From the NCBI RefSeq assembly GCF_900105135.1, contig NZ_LT629741.1:1-64000 (forward strand): a DNA stretch of 64,000 nucleotides, given 5' to 3'. The stretch comes from Gramella sp. MAR_2010_147 (GTDB lineage Bacteria > Bacteroidota > Bacteroidia > Flavobacteriales > Flavobacteriaceae). The number at the start of each line of letters is the position of its first letter. The stretch's first letter is position 1. A program made the translations under genes and the position numbers. Of this stretch, positions 55,590-64,000 are shown in pieces. The notes under the pieces are model-generated. The model was given only the letters and a program-made list of their open reading frames with translations, did not search any database and was not told the DNA's origin.

Positions 55590-56492
55590 ATGCGAGCCCT
55601 TGTAATTTCTGGTGGAGGTAGCAAAGGCGCATTCGCAGGTGGTGTGGCACAATACCTCACCGAAGAATTAAAAAAAGACTATGATCTTTTTATAGGAACC
55701 TCTACCGGCAGTCTTCTTATGGCACATATGGCATTAGGAAAGGCTGAAAAAGTTAAAAAAGTGTTTACCTCTGTAAACCAGTCCAGCATCTTTAGCAATC
55801 GTCCTTTTTTGATAAAAAAGAAACACGGTCATGAAAATATAAGCATCAACCATTTTAATGTGTTTCTTAATTTCCTGAAAGGAAAAAAGACCTTTGGAGA
55901 AAGCCATAATTTAAAAAAGCTACTGGAAAAAACTTTTACAAAAGAGGAGTTCGAAGAGCTTAAGGCGGGGCCAAAGGAAATTGTGGTAACCGTTTCAAAT
56001 ATTTCATTGAATGAAGTGGAATATAAGTCCATTCGGGATTATGAATATGAAGATTTTATAGAATGGATCTGGATCTCCTGTAACTACACACCATTTATGA
56101 GTCTTGTTAAAAAAAATGGTTGTGAATATGCCGATGGTGGTCTGGGCTCTATGGTTCCTATAGAGGAAGCTATAAAGAGAGGTGCTACAGAGGTTGATGC
56201 GATTATTTTGCAGACTGAAGTCACTTACTTTAATAGAATGCCTTCAAAGAATGTATTTTCGTTGATCACTAATCTGTTTGCATTCATGCTTGACCGAATT
56301 GAAACGCAGAATATTAAGATCGGCAAATTTTCAGCAGCCAATAAAGATGCCGTTCTTAATTTTTATTATACTCCAACAATTTTGACTACCAATTCACTTA
56401 TTTTTGATGAGGAGAAGATGAAAGTCTGGTGGGAGAGTGGTTTTGAGTTTGCAAAACACAGGAATAAAGAGTTGAACCAAATCGAACCTTAA
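55590..56492 (+). CDS. Patatin-like phospholipase, copy 1
   Basis: 300 residues, no signal. The oxyanion loop is SGGGSKGAFAGGVAQYL. The nucleophile Ser38 is in GTSTGSLL, and the catalytic Asp about 182 is in YADGGLGS. Patatin-type serine hydrolases cleave lipid acyl chains. Its last base is also the first base of copy 2 (TAATG). Different substrate or inhibitor preference from copy 2 is possible. Confidence 0.9.
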   Translation: MRALVISGGGSKGAFAGGVAQYLTEELKKDYDLFIGTSTGSLLMAHMALGKAEKVKKVFTSVNQSSIFSNRPFLIKKKHGHENISINHFNVFLNFLKGKKTFGESHNLKKLLEKTFTKEEFEELKAGPKEIVVTVSNISLNEVEYKSIRDYEYEDFIEWIWISCNYTPFMSLVKKNGCEYADGGLGSMVPIEEAIKRGATEVDAIILQTEVTYFNRMPSKNVFSLITNLFAFMLDRIETQNIKIGKFSAANKDAVLNFYYTPTILTTNSLIFDEEKMKVWWESGFEFAKHRNKELNQIEP

Positions 56493-57415
56493 TGCGAGCA
56501 TTAGTAATATCTGGAGGAGGGAGCAAAGGAGCTTTTGCCGGTGGCGTTGCTCAATATCTCATTCAGGAAAAAAACCGTAATTATGATCTTTATCTCGGGA
56601 CATCTACCGGTAGTCTCTTAATTCCTCATCTAGCCGCGGGAAATATTCAGAAGGTATATGATATTTATACCAATGTAAATCAGCGAAAGATCTTTAGTAT
56701 TAATCCGTTTATTGTAAAAAAGAAAGACGGGAGAGAATACGTGACCATCAATTACTTCAATATGTTCTGGCAGTTTGTGAGAAGCAGAAGAACATTTGGT
56801 GAGAGTAAGGCATTAAGAAGAAATATTCGTAAGAATTTTTCGCATCACGATTTTACAGAGCTTAAGAATAATGTGAAAGATGTAGTAGTGACCGTGTCTA
56901 ATCTTTCTAAAAACAGGGTGGAATATAAGTCTATCCATGATTTTGAATATGATGATTTTCTAGACTGGATATGGATTAGCTGCAATTATATTCCATTTAT
57001 GAGCCTTGCGCAAAAAGACGGGTTCGAATATGCCGATGGCGGTCTGGGCTGTGTGGTGCCAATAAGGGAAGCCATTAAAAGAGGCGCTACTGAAGTGGAT
57101 GCGATTATTCTTGAAGCTGAAAATATGGAGTACAACAAAATTCTTGGTAAAAACCCATTTTCTTTAATGGTAAACCTCTTTGGCTTTTTGATGGATCAGG
57201 TTGAATACCACGATATTGTAGAAGGTAAACTGGCCGCAATGAATAAAAAAGTAAAACTGAATATTTATTACACTCCAACAAAACTTACTGAGAACTCATT
57301 GGTCTTCAATAAAAAAGCCATGACAGAGTGGTGGCAGCAAGGTTATGAGTATGCAGAAAAGAAAGAAATGGAAAAGAAGGCTGCTAAATCTTCCTGGTTT
57401 AAGCTAGGCTTCTAA
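56492..57415 (+). CDS. Patatin-like phospholipase, copy 2
   Basis: 307 residues. Closely parallel to copy 1: same oxyanion loop, GTSTGSLL and YADGGLGC, with many aligned blocks (WIWISCNYIPFMSL; AIKRGATEVDAII). The first 23 residues are identical to copy 1 but the codons differ, so the duplication is old and held by selection. The C-terminus overlaps the convergent gene by 17 bases. Confidence 0.9.
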   Translation: MRALVISGGGSKGAFAGGVAQYLIQEKNRNYDLYLGTSTGSLLIPHLAAGNIQKVYDIYTNVNQRKIFSINPFIVKKKDGREYVTINYFNMFWQFVRSRRTFGESKALRRNIRKNFSHHDFTELKNNVKDVVVTVSNLSKNRVEYKSIHDFEYDDFLDWIWISCNYIPFMSLAQKDGFEYADGGLGCVVPIREAIKRGATEVDAIILEAENMEYNKILGKNPFSLMVNLFGFLMDQVEYHDIVEGKLAAMNKKVKLNIYYTPTKLTENSLVFNKKAMTEWWQQGYEYAEKKEMEKKAAKSSWFKLGF

Positions 57416-57920
57416 CTTCTTTTTTTATGTAAGAAAGAGCAGCGTCTGTAGGAGATTGCTTATCCATAAGACTTTTAAGGATAACTTCACGAAGTTCATC
57501 GGCCGTTTCAATATTCTCCTTAGCACCAGCTTTTCTAATGAGCGTGATGGTCGCATTCTTTGCAGTCTTAATATAATCCCAGCATTCATTACTTATATAG
57601 ATCTGCTGAGCCAGGTTATGTTCAAACTCCTGCTCAATATTAGCAATTAAGAGATTCGCATATAACTTAGGGTCTTCTGAAGTTGCAGCAACTCTAAAAA
57701 GTATTTTTCCGGGGGAAACTCTTTCCAGAAAAAGTGCAAGCCTCTCATAAGCCTGTAACCGTACTGGTAACGAAGTTTTTTGCTTTTCTCTTAAAAGAAG
57801 AAACCGCCTTCTGTTTTCTTCATTTTTGGAATAGGTATGAAAGAAATAAAAGGAGATCAAGCCAACAACAATCGCCGGTAAAATGGCAAATAAAAGATCA
57901 AGGATTTCAGATTCGTTCAT
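57399..57920 (-). CDS. Membrane-anchored hypothetical protein
   Basis: 173 residues. One N-terminal membrane helix (about 9-27, LLFAILPAIVVGLISFYFF) is followed by a helical soluble domain (ENRRRFLLLREKQKTSLPVRLQAYERLALFLERVSPGKILFR). Conserved in flavobacteria as far as I recall; role unknown. Last gene of the four-gene minus operon. Confidence 0.7.
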   Translation of the reverse strand: MNESEILDLLFAILPAIVVGLISFYFFHTYSKNEENRRRFLLLREKQKTSLPVRLQAYERLALFLERVSPGKILFRVAATSEDPKLYANLLIANIEQEFEHNLAQQIYISNECWDYIKTAKNATITLIRKAGAKENIETADELREVILKSLMDKQSPTDAALSYIKKEVRSLA

Positions 57921-57933
57921 CAGGTAATAAAAT

Positions 57934-59529
57934 TTAGTCTATTGCTTTTTCTGTTTTTTGTAAATGCTCAAGATTAAGCCTTCCGCCTAAATGGGAACAT
58001 TCCACCAACTCCTTAACAGAAGCGAAATTTACTTTATCTTTATGGTATGAAAAAGTAGTTGCCAGGGTTTTTGCAAGATTCTTATCGCTGAGGTTGATGT
58101 CTACATCATCTGTATTAAACTGACATGGGTGCTCATAACCACTGGCATGGCTAATATTTAATAGTTCTTTTCTGAATTTCACAAAATAGAAATTCGTTCT
58201 CATGGCTTTGTCTTTTACATTTATACCAGATTGTAGCCATTTATTTTGTGTAGCAACACCTGTAGGGCAGGTATTGGTATGACAACTTTGGGCCTGAATG
58301 CAGCCAATACTCATCATCGCTTCCCGCGCAACATTAATACAATCTGCACCTAAGGCAAAAGCCATAGCCGCTTTCGCAGGAAACCCAAGCCTTCCCGAAG
58401 CAATAAAAACAATACGGTCTGTAAGCTGATATTTTTGAAAGATCTTGTAAACATCGGTAAAGGCATATATCCATGGAAGGGAAACATGGTCTGCAAAACT
58501 CGGTGGTGCAGCCCCGGTTCCCCCTTCGCCACCATCAATACTAATAAAATCTGGGCCATAATCTGTTTCCTGCATTATTCTCGCGAGAATTTCCCAGTCT
58601 TTCAAATTACCAACGGCAGATTTGATACCGGTAGGTAGACCAGTGGCCTGGGCGATCTCTTCAACAAAATCTACCATCCCTTCAATGGTATCAAAAGTTG
58701 TGTGGTACGCAGGAGAAATAACGTCTTTGTGCATAGGGACTCCTCGAATTTCTGAAATTTCTTTAGATATTTTGGCAGCAGGAAGAACACCGCCTTTTCC
58801 CGGTTTAGCTCCCTGCGATAATTTTAACTCGATAGCTCTAACCTCCGGATTATCTTTTACAAGCTTCACCAGTTTTTCCATAGAGAAATTGCCAAATTCA
58901 TCGCGTACCCCAAAATATCCGGTTCCAATTTGAAATACTACATCTGCTCCTTTTAGATGATAAGGCGAAAGTCCACCCTCCCCGGTATTGTGATAAGCAC
59001 CTGAAAGCTTACAACCTTCATTTAGAGATTCAATTGCTTTGGCTGAAAGTGATCCATAACTCATCGCCGAAACATTAATAACGGAGGCTGGCCGGTAAGG
59101 TCTTCTTCTTTTGTTCCAGCTACCCATCACCTTAGCACAGGGGATAAGCCCGGAGTTCTTTCTATTGGGATGATCTTCCGGAAGTTTATAAGGTAACAGT
59201 GCATTATTGATAAAAATATAATGAGTGGAAAAAATATCCTGATCTGTCCCGAAACCTTCGTAATTATTTTCATTTTTAGCCGAAGCATAGATCCAGCCTC
59301 TTTCCCGCCTGTTAAATGGGAGCTCATCCCTGTTGCTGGCGACAATATATTGTCTTAGCTCCGGGCCTATGCTTTCGAGGAAATAGCGTAAATGTCCCAC
59401 CACAGGGAAATTATGAACTATCGTATGTTTCTTGTTGAAGAAAATATCTGAAATGCCAATAAGTAAAAGGAAAACAAGTAACCATCCCCACCAGGGAATA
59501 TACCCTAAAATCATTAAAATTTCATTCAT
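57934..59529 (-). CDS. FMN-binding glutamate-synthase-like oxidoreductase
   Basis: 531 residues. An N-terminal membrane helix (about 13-29) is followed by a single GltS large-subunit FMN/Fe-S barrel: GEGGLSPYHLKGADVVFQIGTG, ELKLSQGAKPGKGGVLPAAK, ISIDGGEGGTGAAP, and a Cys-rich loop IQAQSCHTNTCPTGVATQ (Fe-S site). No glutaminase domain, so it is not a full glutamate synthase. Membrane-tethered standalone versions are found in many bacteria with uncertain function. Start overlaps the stop of the M20 gene (TAATG). Confidence 0.88.
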   Translation of the reverse strand: MNEILMILGYIPWWGWLLVFLLLIGISDIFFNKKHTIVHNFPVVGHLRYFLESIGPELRQYIVASNRDELPFNRRERGWIYASAKNENNYEGFGTDQDIFSTHYIFINNALLPYKLPEDHPNRKNSGLIPCAKVMGSWNKRRRPYRPASVINVSAMSYGSLSAKAIESLNEGCKLSGAYHNTGEGGLSPYHLKGADVVFQIGTGYFGVRDEFGNFSMEKLVKLVKDNPEVRAIELKLSQGAKPGKGGVLPAAKISKEISEIRGVPMHKDVISPAYHTTFDTIEGMVDFVEEIAQATGLPTGIKSAVGNLKDWEILARIMQETDYGPDFISIDGGEGGTGAAPPSFADHVSLPWIYAFTDVYKIFQKYQLTDRIVFIASGRLGFPAKAAMAFALGADCINVAREAMMSIGCIQAQSCHTNTCPTGVATQNKWLQSGINVKDKAMRTNFYFVKFRKELLNISHASGYEHPCQFNTDDVDINLSDKNLAKTLATTFSYHKDKVNFASVKELVECSHLGGRLNLEHLQKTEKAID

Positions 59530-60809
59530 TAACCCTGGTTTAAATAATCTAAACTCAGTTGAGTCATTGCTTTTACACCTAATAATAAGCCGCTTTCATC
59601 AATATAAAAGTCTGGGGTATGATGTCTCGTAGGTTGTGCATTTGCAGGCATTCCGCCAAGGAAAAAATAAAACCCCGGTACTTCTTCCTGAAAGAAAGAG
59701 AAATCTTCACCTCCGGTAGTAGCTTTCATTAAATTTACATTTTCTTCGCCAGCAACTAATTTTAAGCTGGGCAGCATTTGATTGGTAAGAGCAGGATCGT
59801 TATATGTAATTGCTGTATTATTCTGAATTTCAATACTGGCTTCTCCACCATAAGCTTTGGCGATCGCTGGTACTAATTCGCGCATTCTGGAAAGGATCAA
59901 TTCCTTGTTTTTTGGATCCAGAGTTCTTACTGTACCAATCATTTCGGCAGTTTCTGGTATTATATTGAATCTCACCCCGCTGGTGATCTTTCCTACCGTG
60001 ATAACGGAAGCCGATTCCGTAAGTTCTGCATTTCGGCTTATAATCGTTTGAAGTCCGTCAATGATCTTTGCTGAAATTAGAATAGGATCCACACCACTCC
60101 AGGGAGCTGAACCGTGGGCCTGTTTTCCTTTTACGTTTATTACAAATCTTTCCACCGCAGCCATGGTGCCTTCAGGCTTGTATTTAATGGTTCCTACCGG
60201 AGTGGCCGCATTAATATGTAGTCCAAAAATTGCATCAACATCTGGATTTTTTAGAGCACCTTCCTTTATCATCAAAGAAGCACCACCTTCTTCTCCGGGT
60301 GGCGGGCCTTCTTCAGCGGGCTGAAATATAAATTTCACGGTTCCTTTAATCTTGTCTTTATTTTCTGAAAGTATTTCAGCAACCCCCATTAAGATAGCGG
60401 TATGTGTATCATGCCCGCAGGCATGCATTACCCCGGTTTTAGTACCGAGGAATTCAGTAGTAACTTCAGATTTAAATGGTAGATCGTTATTCTCGGTAAC
60501 CGGCAGTGCGTCAATATCTGCCCTAAGGGCCAGTGTTTTTCCCGGTTTATCTCCTATTAAAATTCCTATCACTCCTGTTTTAGCTACCCCTGTGGTAGTC
60601 TCAATTCCAAGGGACTTTAAATGACTGGCGATTTTTTCAGCGGTTTTGAATTCCCGGTTGGAAAGTTCAGGGTGTTCATGAAAATCCCTTCGCCACTCTA
60701 TAACCTTATCTTCTATATTTTCAAATTCTTCGGAAGGAATTATTTCCTGTGCCTGAGAGAAAAATGAAAGCAGGCTTCCAAAGAGAAGAAAGTGAATTTT
60801 ACGAGTCAT
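59529..60809 (-). CDS. M20-family amidohydrolase, secreted
   Basis: 426 residues with a signal peptide (IHFLLFGSLLSFFSQAQ). Metal ligands: HACGHDTH and QPAEEGPPPGEEGG; also GLHINAATPVGT and TTGGEDFSFF. The HEHPELSNREFKTAEKI start is typical of IAA-amino-acid/N-acyl amino-acid hydrolases. Cleaves an N-acyl amino acid or similar amide in the periplasm. Fused neither to the neighbours nor truncated. Confidence 0.9.
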   Translation of the reverse strand: MTRKIHFLLFGSLLSFFSQAQEIIPSEEFENIEDKVIEWRRDFHEHPELSNREFKTAEKIASHLKSLGIETTTGVAKTGVIGILIGDKPGKTLALRADIDALPVTENNDLPFKSEVTTEFLGTKTGVMHACGHDTHTAILMGVAEILSENKDKIKGTVKFIFQPAEEGPPPGEEGGASLMIKEGALKNPDVDAIFGLHINAATPVGTIKYKPEGTMAAVERFVINVKGKQAHGSAPWSGVDPILISAKIIDGLQTIISRNAELTESASVITVGKITSGVRFNIIPETAEMIGTVRTLDPKNKELILSRMRELVPAIAKAYGGEASIEIQNNTAITYNDPALTNQMLPSLKLVAGEENVNLMKATTGGEDFSFFQEEVPGFYFFLGGMPANAQPTRHHTPDFYIDESGLLLGVKAMTQLSLDYLNQG

Positions 60810-60813
60810 AAAT

Positions 60814-61350
60814 TTAAAATTTAATTAGTTGATATCCGTCGTTTTGTAATTGTACCAGAGCCGTCATTGCTGATAAGGCAAATGTTATATGTTCACTTGC
60901 TTTTTCTCTGGTGACTTTATGATGCGTAGCACTTTGTCCGCAGAGAATGATTTCTACACCATTTTTAGAAAGAGCTTCTATTAGTTTTAAATTTGGATTT
61001 TGTGATACTCCGGGATTTTTAACAGTATAATATTCGTTTTTCAATACATCATTTACAGATTGCCCATGCAAAACCAGGGCTACCTTCATGTTTTCAGAAT
61101 TTACTCCAGCTTTTTCATGCATATTCAAAAATCTGGCGGCAGTTTCAATGAGTGCATTGGGTTTTAAGGCTTTGAAACTTCGGTCTACATCAAAAACAAC
61201 TTTTAGCACAGCATTGGTATCTGTTTTGAATTCTGGAGAAGCGATGGGGTATGTTTTACCATATTCCGGAATCACAGTTCCAGATTCCAGTTGCTGTGAA
61301 ATAGATGGGGTAGCAGCCAGAAGTAATAGGAGAAATAAGGCTTTTTTCAT
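60814..61350 (-). CDS. Periplasmic DsrE-family protein
   Basis: 178 residues with a signal peptide (ALFLLLLLAATPSISQ). The DsrE/F fold is seen as VLKVVFDVDRSFKALKPNAL, LVLHGQSVND and GVEIILCGQSATHHKV, with one Cys in the expected active-site strand. Sulphur-transfer relatives bind persulphide on this Cys; a role here is inferred. First gene of the operon, 4 bases before the M20 gene. Confidence 0.82.
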   Translation of the reverse strand: MKKALFLLLLLAATPSISQQLESGTVIPEYGKTYPIASPEFKTDTNAVLKVVFDVDRSFKALKPNALIETAARFLNMHEKAGVNSENMKVALVLHGQSVNDVLKNEYYTVKNPGVSQNPNLKLIEALSKNGVEIILCGQSATHHKVTREKASEHITFALSAMTALVQLQNDGYQLIKF

Positions 61351-61505
61351 GAAAATTTTCTGGTATTTGAATTTAGGATTTTAAAGATATTAAATTATAA
61401 TCCTTTGCACCTGCCAATAAACGTAATTGTTTAAAAAAGGCATGCCGTCAGGTTTCCTTTTTTGTGCATTTTGGTTACCTTTCAGTTTTTAAAAACGGAG
61501 AAAAT

Positions 61506-63827
61506 TTGGAAGCTTATTTAGCTGAATTGAATGATGCACAGAGGGCTCCGGTGCTGCAAAAAGATGGCCCCATGATCGTAATTGCCGGAGCAGGTTCCGG
61601 TAAAACACGGGTGCTTACTTATAGAATCGCTTATTTGATGAATCAGGGGGTAGATGCCTTCAATATTCTTTCGCTCACCTTTACCAATAAGGCGGCAAGA
61701 GAAATGAAGCAACGTATCTCCAAGATCGTTGGAAGCAGTGAGGCTAAAAATCTATGGATGGGTACTTTCCATTCGGTTTTCGCTAAGATATTGAGGTTCG
61801 AGGCAGATAAATTGGGGTATCCTTCCAATTTCACCATTTATGATACCCAGGATTCCCATAGTGTGATCAGGGCGATCATAAAGGAAATGAGGCTTGATAA
61901 AGATGTGTATAAATATAAACAGGTCTACAACCGAATTTCCTCTTATAAAAACAGTCTTATTACCGTAAAGGCATATTTCCAGAATCCTGAACTTCGGGAA
62001 GCTGATGCGATGTCTAAAAAACCACGCCTTGGTGAAATTTACAAAGCATATGTAGACAGATGTTTTAAAGCCGGGGCCATGGATTTTGATGATCTGCTTC
62101 TGAAAACCAATGAGCTTCTAAATCGCTTTCCAGAGGTGCTTCATAAATATCAAAGCAGGTTTAAATACATTCTGGTGGACGAGTATCAGGATACCAACCA
62201 TTCTCAGTATTTAATTGTAAGAGCCCTTTCAGATAAATTCCAGAATATATGTGTGGTGGGAGATGATGCCCAAAGTATTTATGCTTTCCGAGGAGCCAAC
62301 ATTAATAATATTTTGAATTTCCAAAAGGATTATGAGGACGTTCAAATGTATCGCCTGGAACAGAATTATCGTTCTTCAAAAAATATTGTGGAGGCTGCCA
62401 ATTCTATTATTGATAAGAACAAAACAAAGCTCGATAAGATCGTTTGGACGGCTAATGAAGACGGCCCAAAGATTATTGTGAACAGATTGCTTACAGATGG
62501 GGAAGAAGGAAGATATGTAGCCAGTTCAATTTTTGAGAATAGGATGCAAAATCAGATGGATAACGGCGATTTTGCGATTCTTTATAGAACCAATGCCCAG
62601 AGTAGGGCGATGGAAGACGCTCTAAGAAAAAAGGATATTCCGTATAGAATCTATGGAGGTCTTTCTTTCTATCAAAGAAAGGAGATCAAAGATGTGCTTT
62701 CTTACTTAAGGCTTATTTTAAACCCGAGGGATGAAGAAGCTTTAAAGAGGGTGATAAACTATCCTTCTCGCGGAATTGGGCAAACTACTATGGATAGATT
62801 GGCTATTGCTGCCAATGAGCATAACCGATCTATGTTTGAAGTTATTCAAAATCTGGGGAAGCTCGATCTTAAAATCAATCGCGGTACCCAAACCAAACTG
62901 GAAAATTTTGTGAATATGATTCGCAGTTTTGCGATCATGAATGAGACCAGTGATGCCTTTCAGATTGCTGAAACTGTTACCAAAAAGACGGGATTGGTTC
63001 AGGAACTAAAGAAAGACGGGACGCCAGAAGGTATCGCCAGAATTGAAAATATTGAAGAATTGCTAAACGGTATTCGGGATTTTGTAGAAGGTCAGAAAGA
63101 GCTGGCAGATGCTACGGGCTCTCTTTCTGAATTTCTAGAAGATGTGGCTCTCGCCACCGATCTTGATAATGATACCGGAGATGACGACAGAGTGGCGCTT
63201 ATGACGATTCACCTGGCCAAAGGTCTTGAATTTCCATATGTCTACATCGTTGGAATGGAAGAAGATCTTTTTCCTTCAGCAATGAGTATGAATACCAGAA
63301 GTGAGCTGGAAGAGGAACGTCGCCTTTTTTATGTGGCATTAACAAGGGCAGAAAAACAGGCATATTTAACTTATACCCTCTCACGTTATCGCTGGGGAAA
63401 ACTGGTCGATGCGGAACCAAGTCGATTTATTGAGGAGATAGACGATCAATACCTTGATCTAATGGTGCCTCAGGATGATTATAAGTACAAGCCATTAATT
63501 GATACCGATATTTTTGGGGATGAGGTAGATAAAAGCAGGCTGAGACAAACAAAACCAAAAAGTGGAACTCCACCACCTGCTCATAAACCATCAGAAGAAC
63601 AGCTTAGAAAACTCAGAAAATTAAAACCAGCTGCTTCAGAGCCTTCAAAAGCACGAAATACATTAGATCTTTCACAAGGGAACGAAGTGGAGCATATGCG
63701 TTTTGGAAGAGGTAAGGTTTTAAAAATAGAAGGCGCAGGACAGGATAGAAAAGCCGAAATAGATTTCGATCAGGGCGGAATAAAGAAACTGCTATTGCGT
63801 TTTGCTAAGTTGAAAGTGCTGTCATAA
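61506..63827 (+). CDS. UvrD/PcrA-type ATP-dependent DNA helicase
   Basis: 773 residues from a TTG at 61506 (EAYLAELNDAQRAPVLQ), with GGAGAAAA 6-13 bases upstream; a GTG at 61464 could add 14. Motifs of SF1A helicases: Q motif LNDAQRAPV, Walker A GAGSGKTRVLTYRI, DEYQDTNHSQ, GDDAQSIYAFRGA, QNYRSS, and C-terminal HLAKGLEFPYVYI and ALTRAEKQAYL. Repairs and unwinds DNA in mismatch and nucleotide excision repair. The C-terminus ends in a Tudor-like fold (HMRFGRGKVLKIEG, QGGIKKLLLRFAKL). It has its own terminator. Confidence 0.93.
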   Translation: MEAYLAELNDAQRAPVLQKDGPMIVIAGAGSGKTRVLTYRIAYLMNQGVDAFNILSLTFTNKAAREMKQRISKIVGSSEAKNLWMGTFHSVFAKILRFEADKLGYPSNFTIYDTQDSHSVIRAIIKEMRLDKDVYKYKQVYNRISSYKNSLITVKAYFQNPELREADAMSKKPRLGEIYKAYVDRCFKAGAMDFDDLLLKTNELLNRFPEVLHKYQSRFKYILVDEYQDTNHSQYLIVRALSDKFQNICVVGDDAQSIYAFRGANINNILNFQKDYEDVQMYRLEQNYRSSKNIVEAANSIIDKNKTKLDKIVWTANEDGPKIIVNRLLTDGEEGRYVASSIFENRMQNQMDNGDFAILYRTNAQSRAMEDALRKKDIPYRIYGGLSFYQRKEIKDVLSYLRLILNPRDEEALKRVINYPSRGIGQTTMDRLAIAANEHNRSMFEVIQNLGKLDLKINRGTQTKLENFVNMIRSFAIMNETSDAFQIAETVTKKTGLVQELKKDGTPEGIARIENIEELLNGIRDFVEGQKELADATGSLSEFLEDVALATDLDNDTGDDDRVALMTIHLAKGLEFPYVYIVGMEEDLFPSAMSMNTRSELEEERRLFYVALTRAEKQAYLTYTLSRYRWGKLVDAEPSRFIEEIDDQYLDLMVPQDDYKYKPLIDTDIFGDEVDKSRLRQTKPKSGTPPPAHKPSEEQLRKLRKLKPAASEPSKARNTLDLSQGNEVEHMRFGRGKVLKIEGAGQDRKAEIDFDQGGIKKLLLRFAKLKVLS

Positions 63828-63932
63828 TCAGTGATTTGTAGTCATGTATTTTTTACATATATTAGCTTCGAGAATTTAATAGAGCCCTACCTTTATTAAA
63901 ATTTCAAAAACCAAACAAAAACATAGTTTTTT

Positions 63933-63958
63933 AGAGACCTTAACAGGGTCTCTTTTTT
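63933..63958 (+). terminator. Terminator of the UvrD/PcrA gene
   Basis: AGAGACC (63933-63939) / GGTCTCT (63947-63953) with a T run to 63958. The rest of the window to 64000 shows no supportable gene; the final 40 bases could be the 3' end of a convergent gene but are too short to call. Confidence 0.8.
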
Positions 63959-64000
63959 ATTTAAAGATTTTTGAGGCTTATAGGTTACTAAGATGTTCCG

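Noticed and set aside
63959..64000. End of a convergent gene at the right edge
   Set aside because: Only about 40 bases; one minus frame reads EHLSNL before a stop, which is too little to support a call.

Overview
The window looks like chromosome from a low-GC marine flavobacterium (Bacteroidota, Flavobacteriaceae), probably close to Gramella/Christiangramia. The genus is an inference from protein flavour. Support for the class is direct: several promoters match the Bacteroidota -33 TTG / -7 TAnnTTTG pattern, lipoproteins carry Bacteroidota-type lipoboxes, and many genes are families largely confined to this phylum (DUF4369, DUF6503-like, TAATG-coupled operons, an RF3/OmpA/IDI neighbourhood).

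Layout. 1-2100: the start of a metallo-beta-lactamase-fold gene (minus), rpsU, and a GH13 alpha-amylase lipoprotein gene behind a LacI-type palindrome. All three are broken by single-base indels, which points to poor consensus quality at this edge rather than real decay. 2100-3350: xerC and hpf. 3370-17000: the translation/transcription superlocus, tRNA-Thr(TGT)-Tyr-Gly-Thr(GGT)-tuf-tRNA-Trp-secE-nusG-rplKAJL-rpoBC, with hairpins between rplL/rpoB and rpoB/rpoC and a strong terminator after rpoC. 17000-29280: DinB-like and DUF3467 genes, an AGCS amino-acid symporter, prfC, an OmpA fusion protein, the idi-queD-bcp operon, a small unknown gene, a second identical tRNA-Thr, an MFS carrier, a DUF4369 lipoprotein and a DUF819 permease. 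29270-31350: an SPFH / hydrolase / ribbon-helix-helix / HAD-phosphatase operon. 31460-40600: S1/P1 nuclease, AlkB-like and DoxX-like genes, a TPR hybrid histidine kinase, a lipoprotein, htpG, and a TetR-ABC1 kinase pair. 40765-50800: S9 peptidase, KAS III, small membrane and signalling proteins, fasciclin, DUF4136 lipoprotein, pheT and a TPR protein. 51248-63830: recG, an M1 peptidase followed by two tandem patatins, a four-gene minus-strand operon (DsrE, M20, GltS-like, unknown) and a UvrD/PcrA helicase.

Most of the window is core metabolism and information processing. I saw no prophage, insertion sequence, CRISPR array or clear defence island. The less ordinary material is: the edge cluster of frameshifts that also hits rpsU; the 16-bp palindrome plus hairpin ahead of the amylase; a family of long imperfect inverted repeats at gene 3' ends (four copies); a probable TetR operator; an OmpA protein with an uncharacterised N-terminal domain; and two tightly coupled operons of mixed enzymes with no known joint function.
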